Below the pieces are notes generated by a model, which was given only the letters and a program-made list of their open reading frames with translations, ran no database searches and had not been told where the DNA came from. From contig JAKZAN010000005.1 of assembly GCA_023053545.1 (NCBI GenBank), positions 11,222,001 to 11,286,000 on the forward strand: a stretch of 64,000 nucleotides of DNA, written 5' to 3'. Source of the DNA: Lepidurus packardi. Its lineage: Eukaryota > Arthropoda > Branchiopoda > Notostraca > Triopsidae. Position numbers and translations under genes: made by a program. Position 1 is the first letter of the stretch. Each line of letters opens with the position of its first letter. This document shows positions 23,901 to 37,020 of this stretch, in pieces.

Positions 23901-26039
23901 TCGTCAGCGAAAATCGGCGATCCACGGAATCCTTCGGGTTTCCTCAAGCGCGCCATTAAACGCTCGCCTTTGCCCAATCCGTCGCCGTAAACGCATTGAA
24001 CGTCCGCCACTAAATGTGTTAATGAATCATGAATTATTTCTTAAAGTTAAGTTTCATTCCATTGTTTTTATTAGAAATTTTGTTTTATTAAAGTGTTTCT
24101 AAGAGCAATTTTTCTTCATTTCCAAGGTTATCTTGAAGGTTCGGCGGCAGGTTAGGGATGATTCATTATTCGATCATTAATAATGAATCATTTTAAAATG
24201 TTTAAAATATTTAGAAACATTTAAAATATTTTAAAACATTTAAAATATTTTAAAACATTTAAAATATTTTAAAACATTCCAAAAAAATTCTTAAGATTTT
24301 TCACAAATAGTTTTCGTAAAACTATTCATTTCAAGTTTGAAGGTTATTTTTAAGGGTCTAGTGGATTTGGGTAGGGTTAGGTCATTAAAGTTCAGGTTTT
24401 TGAAAATTAACATACGAGTTAAATGAAGAAGGGAAATAGTTAATAGCGGGATTTACTAGGGGAGACTTTTAATGGGAATAAAGGGTTGAAAAAACGAAGG
24501 AGCAACTGTAGCTTCATGCGTGAAGCTGGTTTCGTCATTTTAAAATATTTTTAATATTTTAAAATATAAAAAAAATTCTTACAATTTTTTACAAATAGTT
24601 TGATTAAAACTATTCATTTCAAGTTTGAAGGTTATCTTTAAGGGTCTAGTGGATTTGGGTAGGGTTAGGTCATTAAAGTTAAGGTTTTTGAAAATTAACA
24701 TACGAGTTAAATGAAGAAGGGAAATAGTTTAATAGCGGGATTTACTAGGGGAGACTTTTAATGGGAATAAAGGGTTGAAAAAACGAACGAGCGACTATAG
24801 CTTCATGCGTGAAGCTGGTTTCGTACGGTTTTTCGATGGGCCTGGTTCCGGTACGTAATTAAAGCCCGAGTCCGCGCCCTTTTCGCCTTGTAGTGAGTAC
24901 AGTTAACCTTTTTTCCACGCTTTTTTGCCTTCGAATGTCATTGACATTTATGCTAAAACCCAGTCAAAGATACTTCCCTCTTAATATCTTTAGATAAAAT
25001 TATATTAAAGCTAGTTTAAGACCCGAAACTTTTCCTGGAAGTCTAAATTTCAACAAATTCATCCAGTGGAAACATTTTTCCTACACTTACTTTACAATAT
25101 TCCTTCTAAAAAGCGAAATTTAAGCTTTTCCCATCTCCCCCTCCCAATTCGTTGTTCAGATTTGAAGATTAGGTCTTGGAAATAATGGTCAAAATAAATA
25201 AGTTCAATAAAAACAGGTTTTCCAGCCTACGCCCGTTATTTAAAAGCAAAATCTTCGTAAAAGTATAGAAGATTAGGAATGCTTTAAACTAGAAAACCCT
25301 TTCATATAATAGCAAAGTGGAATTTTTAGCTAGCCAACTCAATTAAGATCAAATATTAGTTCAATATCATAGTCAACCTGGTTCAATGACACCAAATACG
25401 GTTTAACTTCAATCTGGCTTAATTAAGCTCAATATTTGGTACATTAAATCCAAGTGGACAATTCACTCTTAGCTTAAGTATATAAATGAATTAGGTAGAA
25501 AATCGGAATACGTTGAACATAAATCCATTCGAATTTTCCCGTGAAACTCAATCAAATCACTTACTTGTTAACTAATAACAAAAAACTTAAATAAAAATAA
25601 CTTAACTTAATAACTTAATTGAAACATGATACCACTTGAATTATACTCCAGTTAAAGTGAACGTTTTACCGATTCATGTAGGAAATTCGTCGCTAAATTT
25701 CCCATCCAATTCCGTCGATTTATTTTACGTAAATTAAATGTATCAAATTATTTCTGTGACGTTGATTGGATTGAATTGGAAAACTGGGAAAACTTGGAAA
25801 TCAGCTCGTAGTGCGCAAGCGCCCAAACTCACCTTCGTAGTCTTGACTGTTGACTCCCTGCAGAAAAGAAACAGCATTATTAAGGAACTTGTCTTCAAAG
25901 ATTAGTGAGTTCTCACTATCATTATAAGTATAAAATTAAGTATAAAATTAGACTTTCAATTTTCCTAAATTTCATAAAAAAGAAAATGGCTTACGATGGA
26001 CCAAACAGAGATTAGAAAAATTAAGCACTTCCACTCCAT
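20923..26039 (-). CDS. ZP-domain transmembrane protein 1 (cuticlin/Dumpy type)
   Basis: Nine exons give 479 residues: 26039-25995, 25857-25833, 24009-23777, 23694-23558, 23184-22955, 22773-22683, 22615-22375, 21702-21501, 21158-20923. The signal peptide is MEWKCLIFLISVWS. The ZP domain runs from VADVQC to CADLLDP, with FDRCGVIKRNDYVTVRVWFP, QEVILMCRPP, ARISGVVEE, KLEYEVALFREA, AWKYVKLMEVTVSADP and DKGCRNPEF. A furin-type site RKRKR lies at 348-352, and a TM segment at ~416-440 precedes a short tail. Such proteins polymerise in the apical extracellular matrix after cleavage. In exon 23694-23558 the correct frame is not the longest open frame. The 22143-21685 intron region carries duplicated acceptors (see findings). 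Confidence 0.9.
21685..22326. repeat. Tandem triplication, 229-bp unit, spanning an intron-exon border
   Basis: The phrase CAAATCCGCACACAATTCCT occurs at 21685, 21914 and 22143. Each copy reproduces the splice acceptor and the first 17 nt of the ZP1 exon starting at 21702. The third copy is shortened by about 48 bp near its far end. Confidence 0.9.
24190..24830. repeat. Intronic repeats: AT-rich short repeats and a 288-bp duplication
   Basis: Short TTTAAAATATTTTAAAACA units at ~24190-24275 are followed by a ~235-bp block starting ACAAATAG at 24303. That block recurs at 24591. Both copies keep AGGGTCTAGTGGATTTGGGT and end in the hairpin-forming GCTTCATGCGTGAAGC (6-bp stem, TGCG loop). All lie in the ~1.8-kb intron 2 of ZP protein 1. 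Confidence 0.85.
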
Positions 26040-27239
26040 AATTCACGAGTCTTATCGAACTTTCTAATCCAAACGCCACTTGTTTCTTTTTATATCCTTT
26101 TCTTTAATATATTCAAACTATTTCTGTGGGCCCCCTTACAAAAATGTCACTTGGACTGTCTTGGATTTTCACTTTGATGTCAAGGACTACAACTCCTTAA
26201 GAAGCTCCCCAGAACACTACCAAACTTTGAAAGACGTCTTCCAACCAAGTTTGAGCTGTTTTCAAGGCGTTGGATCTTCCTTTTTTACCTGTAGAATCGT
26301 TACAAAACATAGAGTACTATAGTAACATAGCAGTACTTGCTGTTTCCGGCTCAGAAAAGTGCAACACAGTGTTTCCAAAACGCACTCCACCCTAACTACT
26401 CTTTCAACTCTATATAACGTCACAATTTTTTAATGATTAGCAAAAAAATACAGAAAAAGTCTTCCATCAATTATAACGGGTTTGACAACACCATCGTGTT
26501 TGCCCAATTTTTTTTAAACCATTTTCCTCTTTATTGTATTTCTTAACTTTTTTTTTCGAATTTATTTTTGCGGAATTTTTGTTCAGTTCGTATAATTTGT
26601 TTTGGTATTTTTCCAGACATTTCCGGGGGACAAAGGTAAAAAAAATTCGGCAAAATTGAGGAGAAAATAGTTGAATAAGGCTAACATCCTTCCTATACTG
26701 TTTTCCCAACTTTCGCTAACCTTGACATGCTAATTAGGAATTAGGACGTTAAGGTGGAAATGAGAGATTACATTTCGTAAAAAAAACAGGGAAAGTTTTT
26801 TTTAGGAATTTTTGTATTTCGTGTACAAACATGAATCTATTATTGGCATTCACTGGAGAGACGGAGGCGAGGAGTATTATTTTTTTTCTATACATTCCAA
26901 CACGCACAAATTCACACGGAAACAAAGGTTATTTATGGGAATAAAAAGGAATCGGAATAAAAATTCATTATAAAAAATACACCGGTCATTGATTGTAATT
27001 TTTCCTAATTAGGCTAATTAAGGACGTTTTCATTGACTTCACGTTCAACGTGGAGTGAGTCGCGTCCGTTTCATTTCATTTCGTTTTTTTTTTTTTATTA
27101 TTTTGGGTTCTTTTCGCCTCGTACCTTTTTCCTTTCTTGTTTTGCAGAACTCTTTTTGATGATTAGGAAAAATCGAAACATTTCTTGGGATTTTAGGGAA
27201 AAATTGATTCAGTTAATTAGTGAAGGATAGAGAGATTTA
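26040..27239. other. Spacer between ZP protein 1 and the serine protease homologue
   Basis: About 1.2 kb upstream of ZP protein 1 and downstream of the protease homologue. Contains homopolymer runs and no supported gene. The frames at 26080-26322 and 26467-26709 show no family pattern. Confidence 0.5.
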
Positions 27240-30200
27240 TTAACCGCCTCGCAGACGGTAGCGTTTGATGACGTCACGAATCCATGTATCGTAGTAAGAA
27301 AGGCGGGTGTAAACACCGGGAAGATTGGTCCGACCACAGCCGATACCGAAACTCACGATACCCACTTGGTACCATTGACCGTCCTTTTCGCAAACTAAAG
27401 GACCACCTCCATCGCCCTGTAATGAAGCCGAACGAATTACAATTTAATTTTAGAATTAATTTCGTTCTATGAGTTTTTTAAAAATAGTTTAGGGAAGCTG
27501 GAAGCAGTGCTTAATGTTCTTAAGAATTTTGAATAGAAAAATTATTTGGGATTTTTAAAGGAATTTTTAAATAGTGTGTCTGCATAATTAACTTTTATTT
27601 ATTGATTGATTGATTATTGTTACTTTTCATGGAAATTAGAAAGAAATTTTTTGTTGGTCAGGAAATTCAACTCGAGGTGAAAAGTAATTTGGGGAATTTT
27701 GAGGATTGCTGGAAAAAATCATGTGATTATTTGAGTAATTAACAACAATATTTACATCGCAAGCGTCGCGGCCTTCTGCGCCGGCGCAGATGGAAGTTTC
27801 CGGAAGGACGAAGGTAGGGCCAAACTGGGACCGTAAAGCAGCTTGGCACTTGAAATTGTTCCACAATGGGACTTCGATTTCTTTTAATTGGACCGAATGT
27901 GAACTATCTAATAAAAAATAATGAGTTAAATAACATAAATATTGGGAGAATGGGAGAAAGTTTGGGTTAAGAAAATGAATCAATAATGAGGTAAAAGTTA
28001 CTTAAAAATGGGCATAAATTTGTGCATACCTTCAGTTTTACGGCCCCAGCCCGTGACGTAACAACGCGTGCCCTCAGCTTCAGCGATTTGGTTTTTATGA
28101 GGCATGCAAACGACGTCTATATGCGCTCGACGTCGAGCCGGTTTGGTGAATCGCACCAAGGCAATGTCGTTAACCAGGCTCACATTGTTAAAGGCGGGGT
28201 GGATCACGATGTCTGAGACATCAAACTCTTCGTGACGTAAAAACTCGGAAGTCGAGCTGACGTCATACTCGCCCAAGCGTACTTTCAGTAACTCGCTCAC
28301 GTTACTCGTGTCCAAGCTATAAAAGTGGTACCAGAAAATGAAACCCATCATTATTTTTTTTATTCTAAGATGTTATTCAATTCGCAGTCTCTTCTTGTTA
28401 GGTTCTTGTAAATTTTCGTGGATTCTTTTTGAATCCAAATTCTTAAAAATTCCTTGCTCCTCAAATTCTGAAAGACCTCCTATACCACGATAGCAAAAGA
28501 AAGGCAGAAGCGTTCTTACGTAAAAAGTACGCGAAAGTAGTACACAAGACTTTTGGACAGTAAGGGGGGTAATTCCCGTGCACAGGGCAAGAGGGTTTTA
28601 CTTTGCTTATTTGTGCCTTCACTAATTTTACAAATGGAAATGAATTTTTCAGCTACGGAAACCAAAGCAAAATTGTGGGTTTGGAAACTAACTCGGTCGA
28701 GTCGTTACTTTAGTGTATTTTTTAAGAAAATTTTCGTGCAAATCGAGTACGTGGTTCTAAAGTTATCCTGCTTGCCATCTTATGCGCGAAGCAATGCGCG
28801 TTCATATACACCTATAGGAAACACTGCGCGCCATCTAGTAGTAGCTTTGGGCGGAACAAGCTAAGCTTTATGGGAGCGTTAAGAAAACCTTGTAGTAACT
28901 TGTAGACAATTTTAGTAAATGTAGTTGAAGAGAAATTCTTAATTTGGGAAGGGAAAGGTGCAGCGTTTCTAAGTAAAGTTTATTTAGCTTACTAATCATC
29001 GACGCAATGAGCTGCAGTAACAATCCAACTTTCGTCCAATAAAGAGGCTCCACAGACGTATAAATCTTGGGGCTTCTCCAATATAGCTGCCTGTTTGTTG
29101 TTTTTGATTATAGAAAGAGAAATTTGAGGGGTAATAAATGATTTTTTTTTTGGGATGATAAAAGGGAAATTTTTGTAAAGTTTGTTTACATGCCAGGGCC
29201 ATTCGCCTACTTCTGCGGTTCCATCCCGGCGATTGTTATCGGGCCCTTTACGACCACATTTGGACTTATTGGGAACAGGTAGAATGCCCACTTTTTGGGC
29301 GTTTTGGGGCACAAAACAACACACGTCTGATTCCATACTTCCGCAGTAGCTGTATGGTGATCCTCCACTGTGAAATATTGAAAATAGAACAGGAATTGGT
29401 ATTATTAGAAAATATTCTAAAAATTTTCATAGGGATTGAAATGTTAGATTTGTAAGAATGGAGGATTTTTTTTAAATCAGGAATTTCGGAAAACTAAATG
29501 AATCGGTGCAAGAGAATCATCTGAATGCTAGAGAATCACCTGAATGCTAAGGAATCACTTATATTTTAGGAAATAATCTGGATTCTGGAGAATCACTCGA
29601 ATTCTCGAGAATTTTCAGAGTTCTAAGGAATCAATCGAGTCGTTTGAGTTTTAGTGAATCGCTAGAATCAGTAGAATTGTATAGCATTGTCTGAATTCTT
29701 TAGTAATTTCAACATATTTTGAATCAGCTTTCTGTTGAATCAACTTAATTCTACAGATTCACCTGAGTTCGATAGAATCATCGGAACTCGAGTCATCCGG
29801 TGAAGCCGAACTCTATCGAATCATTAAATCACCTGATTGTCTTTAGAATCTTGCGGATTCTAGTGAATCATGCGAATCACCAGAGTTCTTAAGACTAATC
29901 CAAATCGCTGAGTTGTAGAGAATCATCTAAAGTCAAGAATCAGTAGAATCACTGGAGTTCCCTAGTCAAGATCCGATTGCTGGAGAATCATTTGAACCCC
30001 CGACTCCTCGACAATCTTCTAGACCGCTTGAATTCTCGGGAATCATCTGGAACCACTTAAATTGCAGATAATCATCCGAATCGTCTACATTCGGAGGCCC
30101 ATTTCAGTTCTAAAAGAATCACCTAAACTTTCGATCGATTGAAAGCTCCAAAATTTCAATAGAAACTGATTGATTCTGGTGATTCTCGATTGATTCTGAT

Positions 30201-30800
30201 AATTCTCGATTGATTCTGATAATTCTCGATTGATTCTCGATAAATTATGATGATTCTCGATTGATTTTTGTGATTTTCGATTGATTTGTGTGATTCTCGA
30301 TTGATTCTGCTGACTCTCGATTGATTTTTGTGATTCTCGATTGATTCTGCTGATTCATGATTGCTTTTGTGATTCTCGATGGATTTGTGTGATTCTCCAT
30401 TGATTTTTATAATTCTCGATTGATGCTCGATTGATTCTCGATTGAATTTGGTAATTCTCGACTGATTCTAATGATTCTTGGTAGATTACAATTCAAGTCT
30501 GAAAGTCTTGCTCCAGTTCAAGGAATCTTAGAAGGTATTTCATCTGTAACTATTCAGCACGAGTCGGATTCGACTCAAGCGATGCCATTCAAGACATTTA
30601 GGTCTCATGAATCAGGTAGTTCACGATAATTAGCAGTTTGAAGATAAAGGGAATCTAACATACCTCGTTACGCAAGTCCAATATTCCATGCAATCGCATC
30701 CAAACTGATTATGTGCATGATTATGTGCATTGTGCTCTTGTGCATGGGCGAAGACGGTGATCCATATCAGAAGCGGTACATAGAATCGCGATTCCCGCAT
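27240..30800 (-). CDS. CLIP-type serine protease homologue, catalytically inactive
   Basis: Six exons (30800-30664, 29367-29190, 29090-28993, 28316-28030, 27907-27756, 27416-27240) give 342 residues. The signal peptide [20 protein letters not shown] is followed by a His/Asn-rich stretch. A short cysteine-rich CLIP-like module follows ([24 protein letters not shown]). The S1 fold has GEWPWH, TAAHC (His133), [27 protein letters not shown] (Asp188), [11 protein letters not shown] and [13 protein letters not shown]. The catalytic Ser is replaced by Gly287, so it should not cleave peptides. This matches arthropod SPHs of the PPAF-II/masquerade-like group, which act as cofactors in the prophenoloxidase and clotting cascades. 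The specific partner is not inferable. Confidence 0.93.
29430..30480. repeat. Degenerate GAATCA-type minisatellite filling an intron
   Basis: Most of intron 1 of the protease homologue is built from degenerate 18-24-bp units. At 29500-30130 they read AGAATCAYCTGAAT-like. At 30165-30480 they read TGATTCTCGATTGATTCTG-like, the reverse complement of the same core. The polarity switch near 30.15 kb suggests an inverted array. Confidence 0.75.
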
Positions 30801-33800
30801 AGTTTTACTTTTGCACCTAAAGAAAAAATACGAAAAATAAAAGGAAAGTTATAAAAATGTCTTCCTTTTGAAAAGGTTATAATTTTCAAGATCTCAATTC
30901 GAAGTACACAACAACTGGACAGGGAAGGGCGGACAATTTGCGGAGGCAAACAATTGAAGATGACGTTTATAGGAAATCCAATTGTGAAGTCTGGTTTTAA
31001 AACGGTTTTAATGACATGGCGTGTTTTAAACAGTTTAAGCTTTTTTTACTTCCTCTAAATAGTTAAACTTTCACATGACGTCAAGGAGGCGGTTCCCCAT
31101 GTTTTTAAACCGAAGGATCTTTTATTTTCTGTGCAAAGCAAAAGCCCAAGCTACGCTATTTTTTTCTTGACGTCAGAGGTCATTGTGTATGCATACCGAC
31201 TTGGCTATTTGCCTTGTAAATTTTTTAGCGCACTTAAAAACAATAGCTTCTCATGTCCTTCAACACAGGGAAACTTGTAGATAATTAGTGAACAAAAAAA
31301 TTAGTGGAAAAAGGATCCTTGAAAACGCGAGTTTCTTTTCTTCGGAAATTCAACTTCGAAATGTGAACTAGGCGCCAAACTAGGCTCCACCCCTTCCGCT
31401 GAAGCATGCGCAAACGGCACAATGACGCTAAAGTGTGCGCTGCATTTAACATGCTTTTTCTCCAAGTTCTTAACACCTTAAAGCAACGATTAAAATCCAG
31501 GGGAAGGTACGATATATGTCGCTTGATTCAGCCACAGGAACTTGGCTTTATGTCTCTGAGTTTATTACAAATTAAAATTCAAAAGTTAGCCCACGTGGAC
31601 GGATCTAGTGATGACGCCAGCGCTACGGGGATCCAACTTGTAAATTCGCTTAAAAATGAACCGCTCCTCTTAGGCCCATTTTTATTACAGCTAAATGAAA
31701 CCCAATTGAATGCAAATTAAGCTTAACTTAACTGTTCCGTTCAACAATGAAAACTGTTAGCGCTAGAACCTTCCAAAAACCTCCCCCATGCCTTTCTTAT
31801 GGGAATATATAGAATTCGCCGTTCGCTATAAAAGGTTCGAATTCAACCCGAATCAAATTAAATTTCACTCAGATTAAACAAACGATAATGCCTTCAACCT
31901 TCGTTGCCAAAGTTTTCAGCATTTGAACGCATGATTTGTTTATTCTTAAATCCGAACATTCCTTACGTTTACATTGAAACGCGATGAAATGAATTTTGAC
32001 TCCTTATAACTCGGCTATTATCGAACTGGGAAATAGGAACCCCAGGGCAAAAAGTATTATCTTAACAAGCTTAAGAAACTACCGTCTTCATTTAATTTTT
32101 TTTTAAATTTTCTAACATTTTATTAACTAGTTTATTTCGTGTTGGACGCGGTTTCCATCAAGTCTTGTGCAATCGTCCCTATTAGGAAACATGAAGGTCA
32201 GTCTTTGGGGCAGATACGGAAATGTTTACAAGGCAAATAAGGTGTAGGGCTGCAGTTGGTTGCACCTTTGCACGTCATCCAGTTCTTTCGGTTCCTTTCT
32301 CTCTCTCTCGACTCGTTTTTCAAAATTAGCTGCTCAAGAAGGAGGCTCTCACGGAAGGGAATCCAAGAACCATTCCAGTTGGCCTTGTCTTTTCTTTGAA
32401 CAGTCTGGAACAGTTCATCATTGACCTTGTCTACGAAAACTTTGCGAACCGGAACTGCCTCGAGGCGCAGAAGCACACGAAGAACTGTTTCTTTTCCTAT
32501 GCAATCATCTCATCATCCAGTTCTCTTGACCGTCACCAGAAATGAATCAGTTTTAATTCAAAACTATTTCTATTATTTCTTGAAAGTTAATTTCAGTTTC
32601 ATTCTTCCAGTCTTCTTAACTTCTAGAATTTTATCGTGGGTGTTTTATAGAACATGTACATTTAATTTGTTCTTAAGTTTATTATTTTTGTAAAATTAAA
32701 TTGTGACGTTTGGTGGAATTCAATCTAATTGAGTTTTTATAATTTCAAAGTTTTAGGAACTTCTCAGAAAATTTCTCTAATTGCTAATACATTCGAAGGA
32801 TACTAATAAAATTCTAATACAATTTCTAATTTATAAGTTTTAATCTGATTTCAATCAAGTGCCAACACAAACTTTCCCTTTCGGATCCTCCGAGTCGGAG
32901 TTGCATGTTTCCCTCAAGGTGGGACAAAAGAAGTCTCTTCTCTCTCTTCAAACTTATAATTGGACACGTTGACAGGCTTGATTGAGGGCGAATTATTGGC
33001 GTAGACACAACTACAAAGACATTCATCCTCTCCAAAACTCGAAATAAAAGTTTTTCACAACTAACGAAGAAAAAGGAAATTCCACTTTCACCATCGGCGC
33101 CAAGCCAAATCTAGCTAACCTTGGAAGATTTCTTTCTACTTGTAACCTTAGAGGGGGGTAAATGGCCACTTCTTTTTTTCCCCTTTTTTCGGGATTTATG
33201 TCGAAAGCAATAAAATAACTTTAAAAATACATAAAAAATAAATCAGAAAAATGTCCAAAGCTCCAATCCGGTATTGCTTTATTACGGGGGCTAGTTTCGG
33301 GTCCCTTTAAGAAGTCACGTGGGTCATTTGGAATGCTTTTGGGTTGGCATTATGAAGAAGATAGTGAAGATGACGAGATCTCAGTGGGTTCTTTGTGTTA
33401 CATTGTTATGCTGTTAAGGGATATTTGTACTATACTTTACGTCTCTTTCTCTTTTCATCTCTCGTGCCAAAAAGCTCTCTCTTTCGTTTCTCTTTCTTCC
33501 GTAGTCCGTAGAGTTTCATCTGTTTGGCGTTGCGTTTGGGTTAGGGGATTTTCTTCTTGTTCTTCAGGAAACTTTCACTTGGAAAGAAGAAGTAGTTTAT
33601 ATTATAGGAAAAGCTGGTTCAAAAACACATATCTCTCGCTGGATCCCTTCAAAGAGTCTAGACTTTCGCTTTCACAAGATTACTGGTTTTGGGACCCCCC
33701 ATCCCCCCCCCCCCCAAGGAAAAAAAAACTGCCTAAAACGGGCTCAACCACTTCGGAGAAAGTATTATTGGAGGGATGTGGGGATGTTTTTGTTATTGAT

Positions 33801-36800
33801 AGAGTGATCTAGTTGAGTTTAAAAGAGTTCGTAGATCCGTGGGTAATTAATTGGAAAGCTTTTGGAGATTTGGAAATTTTAAATAGTTTGGGAATTATTG
33901 CCTGAGACTTTCGGCAACTTATTATGGAACGAGGAAATTCAAGTTCTTCAGATTCAAAGTAGTCGGAATGAAATCTGATAATATTGGATTAGAATGCTTA
34001 CTTTGGTAATTAGAATGAAAGATTTGTTGTGAATTCCGTGGTTTCGTTTTTTTCTCCGAGCGACTAAGTCTTCAATCTTCAATCTCGGAGCGATTCAATT
34101 CAATCTTCAATCGAGTGATTCAATCTTCAATTGACTCGCTCCGAGATTGAGTTCTGTATTGATTCTTAGCTCTAGTTTGTACGTTAAGATTAGTTAGATG
34201 GTAGTTTGAATTGTAGTTTTAAGTAATATTTGGAGGTGGTTTGGGGATTTATTGAGATCATCTTGGCGTACAGCGAATTGGGGGTTTTGTTCAGATTTGG
34301 GTACTTTCCTGAATTTGAGGAAAGTGATGCATTTTATCTTGAAGTATCTTCAAAGCTCAAATAAGCCTAATAAAGGGAAGATGCTAAAACTAATCTATAA
34401 GATTATAAAGTAATCTATAAGATGTCTTGATGTAAAATGTTGGAACTACGGTTCTGAACGGTAAGGTTGCGAAATAACATAAGTATCACAATGTAAAACT
34501 TGGTGATTCCGGATTTTTTTTCAAATAGCGAGGGTCCGCTTGAAGGCTTGTTGCTAACTTATTTATTTGTCAATTATTGACGTGACTTTTTGGACAGTTT
34601 TTATTAATTTTTGTAAATTGAATTCTTCGCAAACTGTCTCCAAACTTTCATTCTATTTCTCAACTGCTCGAAAACTGTAACCAGCTTCAAAGGCTTACTT
34701 GATCAACTAAATTACCGTGTAGCCTACTATAACAATTCTTAAGGAGTAAGTCGATAGAATAATTACAATTCAAACAAAAAGGAACAAATAAGCTTACCTT
34801 TGGAAATCGGAAGCAAATCCGATGAAAGTTTAGAGAAGATTAATCCGTAGGTGGTTTTGAACCCCCCAAACTCCAAAGAAATGCAAGAAACCCACTCGTT
34901 TTGAAAAAAAAAACCAATTTTTTTCAACAATTTTTGGTTAGTTTCTAAACGTTAGAAACTAATGTCACTAGACCTTTGAAGAGCTCCAAATTCGGAAGTT
35001 TCTGTTTGTTGTTGTTGTTTTCAAGGAAGGAAAATTAACACGGGAGTCGAATTCAGCGTCCCAAAAGGCTTTCGTACAGTTGAACTGACTGCAAGCGACT
35101 ACCACGCTGTAAGCCACACCAAACTTTAAACCGAAAAACTTCCCAATGTTTAGGACAACGGTTGCAAAACCCAAAACTTGGAGCGCGCGGCCTTTCTCTT
35201 CGCCTGAGGGCATAAACTTCCCGTATCATACGCTCCGCTCTTGTAATATTAGAGTTTGGGAACCCGAATAAAAACCATCTATACATGTTAATACCTTCAT
35301 TTGAGGCGTTTTTTTACACTGTCAAAGACTAACCAAACCAGTTCGATGTCTTCCACGACGCCACTTCTGATTCCTAAACAAAAAACCACCTCTTAATGAC
35401 CAGTTTCTTACAAGAATTCTGTCCCAGAACCTTAACACAGTCTTAAATCTATGTCAATCACTTTTAAACATCCCTTTTCCTTCTTCTTTAATCAGATTCT
35501 AACTAATCTGTTTGAAAATGTTTGAACTGTTTGAAAGTTACAAAATTCTTACAATTTTCAGATGATTCTTAAGGAATTTCGGACAAAGAATGATTGTTAA
35601 AGTATTTAAGAAACTCCCAAATGCTTCAAGCTATCGCACTTACAAACTATTTGAGTAAAAGAATTCAAGATTGACACTATTTTCAAAGTTACCAAGCTAC
35701 TCAAAGTATTCGAGATGTTCAAGTCATCCGAACTATCTGCATAAAAATTAGGCGAAAATCTCAAAATCTTCGAACAATCATTCTATCTGTAATGTTCAAA
35801 GAATTCGTGTTCCAACTAAACAAAAGTTGCTTTCAAAGTTTGAATACGGGTTTTTACATTCGGTAAAGAAAAGTTTTTAGATTCGATACGGGTTAGTATC
35901 AAGAAGGACGAAAAGGGAGGGGGAAGGGGGGGTTGGGGGGTAAAGGTCAGGTTGCGGGGATCTCTTTGGAACGTTTTTGGAAGCCCGGAAAGTGGTTTAG
36001 TAGGTCGAAACTAATAGGGCAACACATATACACGGAAATGGTGAGAGACCTCGTTTATATTTTTATTTCATTTTCATTTTTACTTTTTTTTATTATTGTT
36101 ATTTCTTCTTTATAAGGATGTTGTCCAAAAGCTTTTTTTTTTTTTTTTTTTCGTTTCCGGTTTCTATGGTTGGAGTTTGATGTGGTTCACACCATTGTTA
36201 CAAACTTGGACAAAGCATTATTTTCCTTTTCTTGTGTGTGAAATAGATACATAAAGAGGAGCGATATGGGAGATATGGCATAAGGTTCCTTGTTTAGGTG
36301 AGTAAGATTGGAGAAAGTGAGTTTCCCTGAAGAGAAGCATAATGATGCGGTCATAAAGGAAAAGTTCCCTCGTTTGAAAATTTAGTCAAAGAAGGGGAGA
36401 GTCGTAATAGATGAAAGAGTGGTTCTTGACCACATTATTTTTTTTTTTTTTTTTTTTTTAGTGGCGATTCAAGCATTTAAGAAAAGCCGGAAGAGTTTTG
36501 GTTATTTTTTTATTTATTATTATTATTATTTTTTGTGGTAAGGTTTAATGGTAAAGAAAGTGGAAGTTTCGTGTTGTTGCTCGAAGGAGTTTTGTAGGTT
36601 AGGGCTGCTTGAAGAAAAGTGTTATGCTTTTTCCTTGTGATGGGGTTTCTTATGAGTTTTGAAACGGATCAACATTCGGACAATTGGAAGTGAGAGTGTT
36701 GTGGTTTTTTGTGCGACCGCAGATTTTGTTTTTATTTGGGGAAGGAATGAGTTTTTAGGGGAGGAAGTTAGAGGGGGTTGGGTGGCTTGGAGAAGATTGG

Positions 36801-36884
36801 AGAAGTTTAATTTGGTGAGAAAGTTTTCTTTATGTAGTCAGTTCTTTTTGTGTTTAAGTGTGGTGTTATTAAAGCCTAAATTGA

Positions 36885-37020
36885 GCATTTAGAGATAGGA
36901 AAATCGCCCTTATGGATGAATCGCCCTTTTTGGATGTCACTAAGGGTTGTTTTTGCTAAGAACAACATAGGGAATTCGTCTTTAGTGACATTTGACTTTC
37001 GTAAAGGATTGTTTTTATAA
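36885..37020. repeat. Dispersed ~60-bp repeat family, copy 1
   Basis: Read on the minus strand, it contains TCAAATGTCACTAAAGACGA, TTAGTGACATCCAAA and AGGGCGATT, which match the blocks at 47236-47490 and 53405-53530. It lies in reverse orientation relative to those. Confidence 0.7.

Noticed and set aside
23561..24010. Minus-strand frame with cysteine-rich CYCSRLVPCTIQRGYCSG that continues the ZP1 exon
   Set aside because: It is intron read-through followed by the wrong frame. The phase-0 join from 23777 to 23694 gives DYVTVRVWFP and EVILMCRPP, the true ZP pattern.
33333..33812. 159-codon plus-strand ORF
   Set aside because: Composition is Ser/Leu/Phe-rich and crosses a poly-C/poly-A tract; looks like chance.
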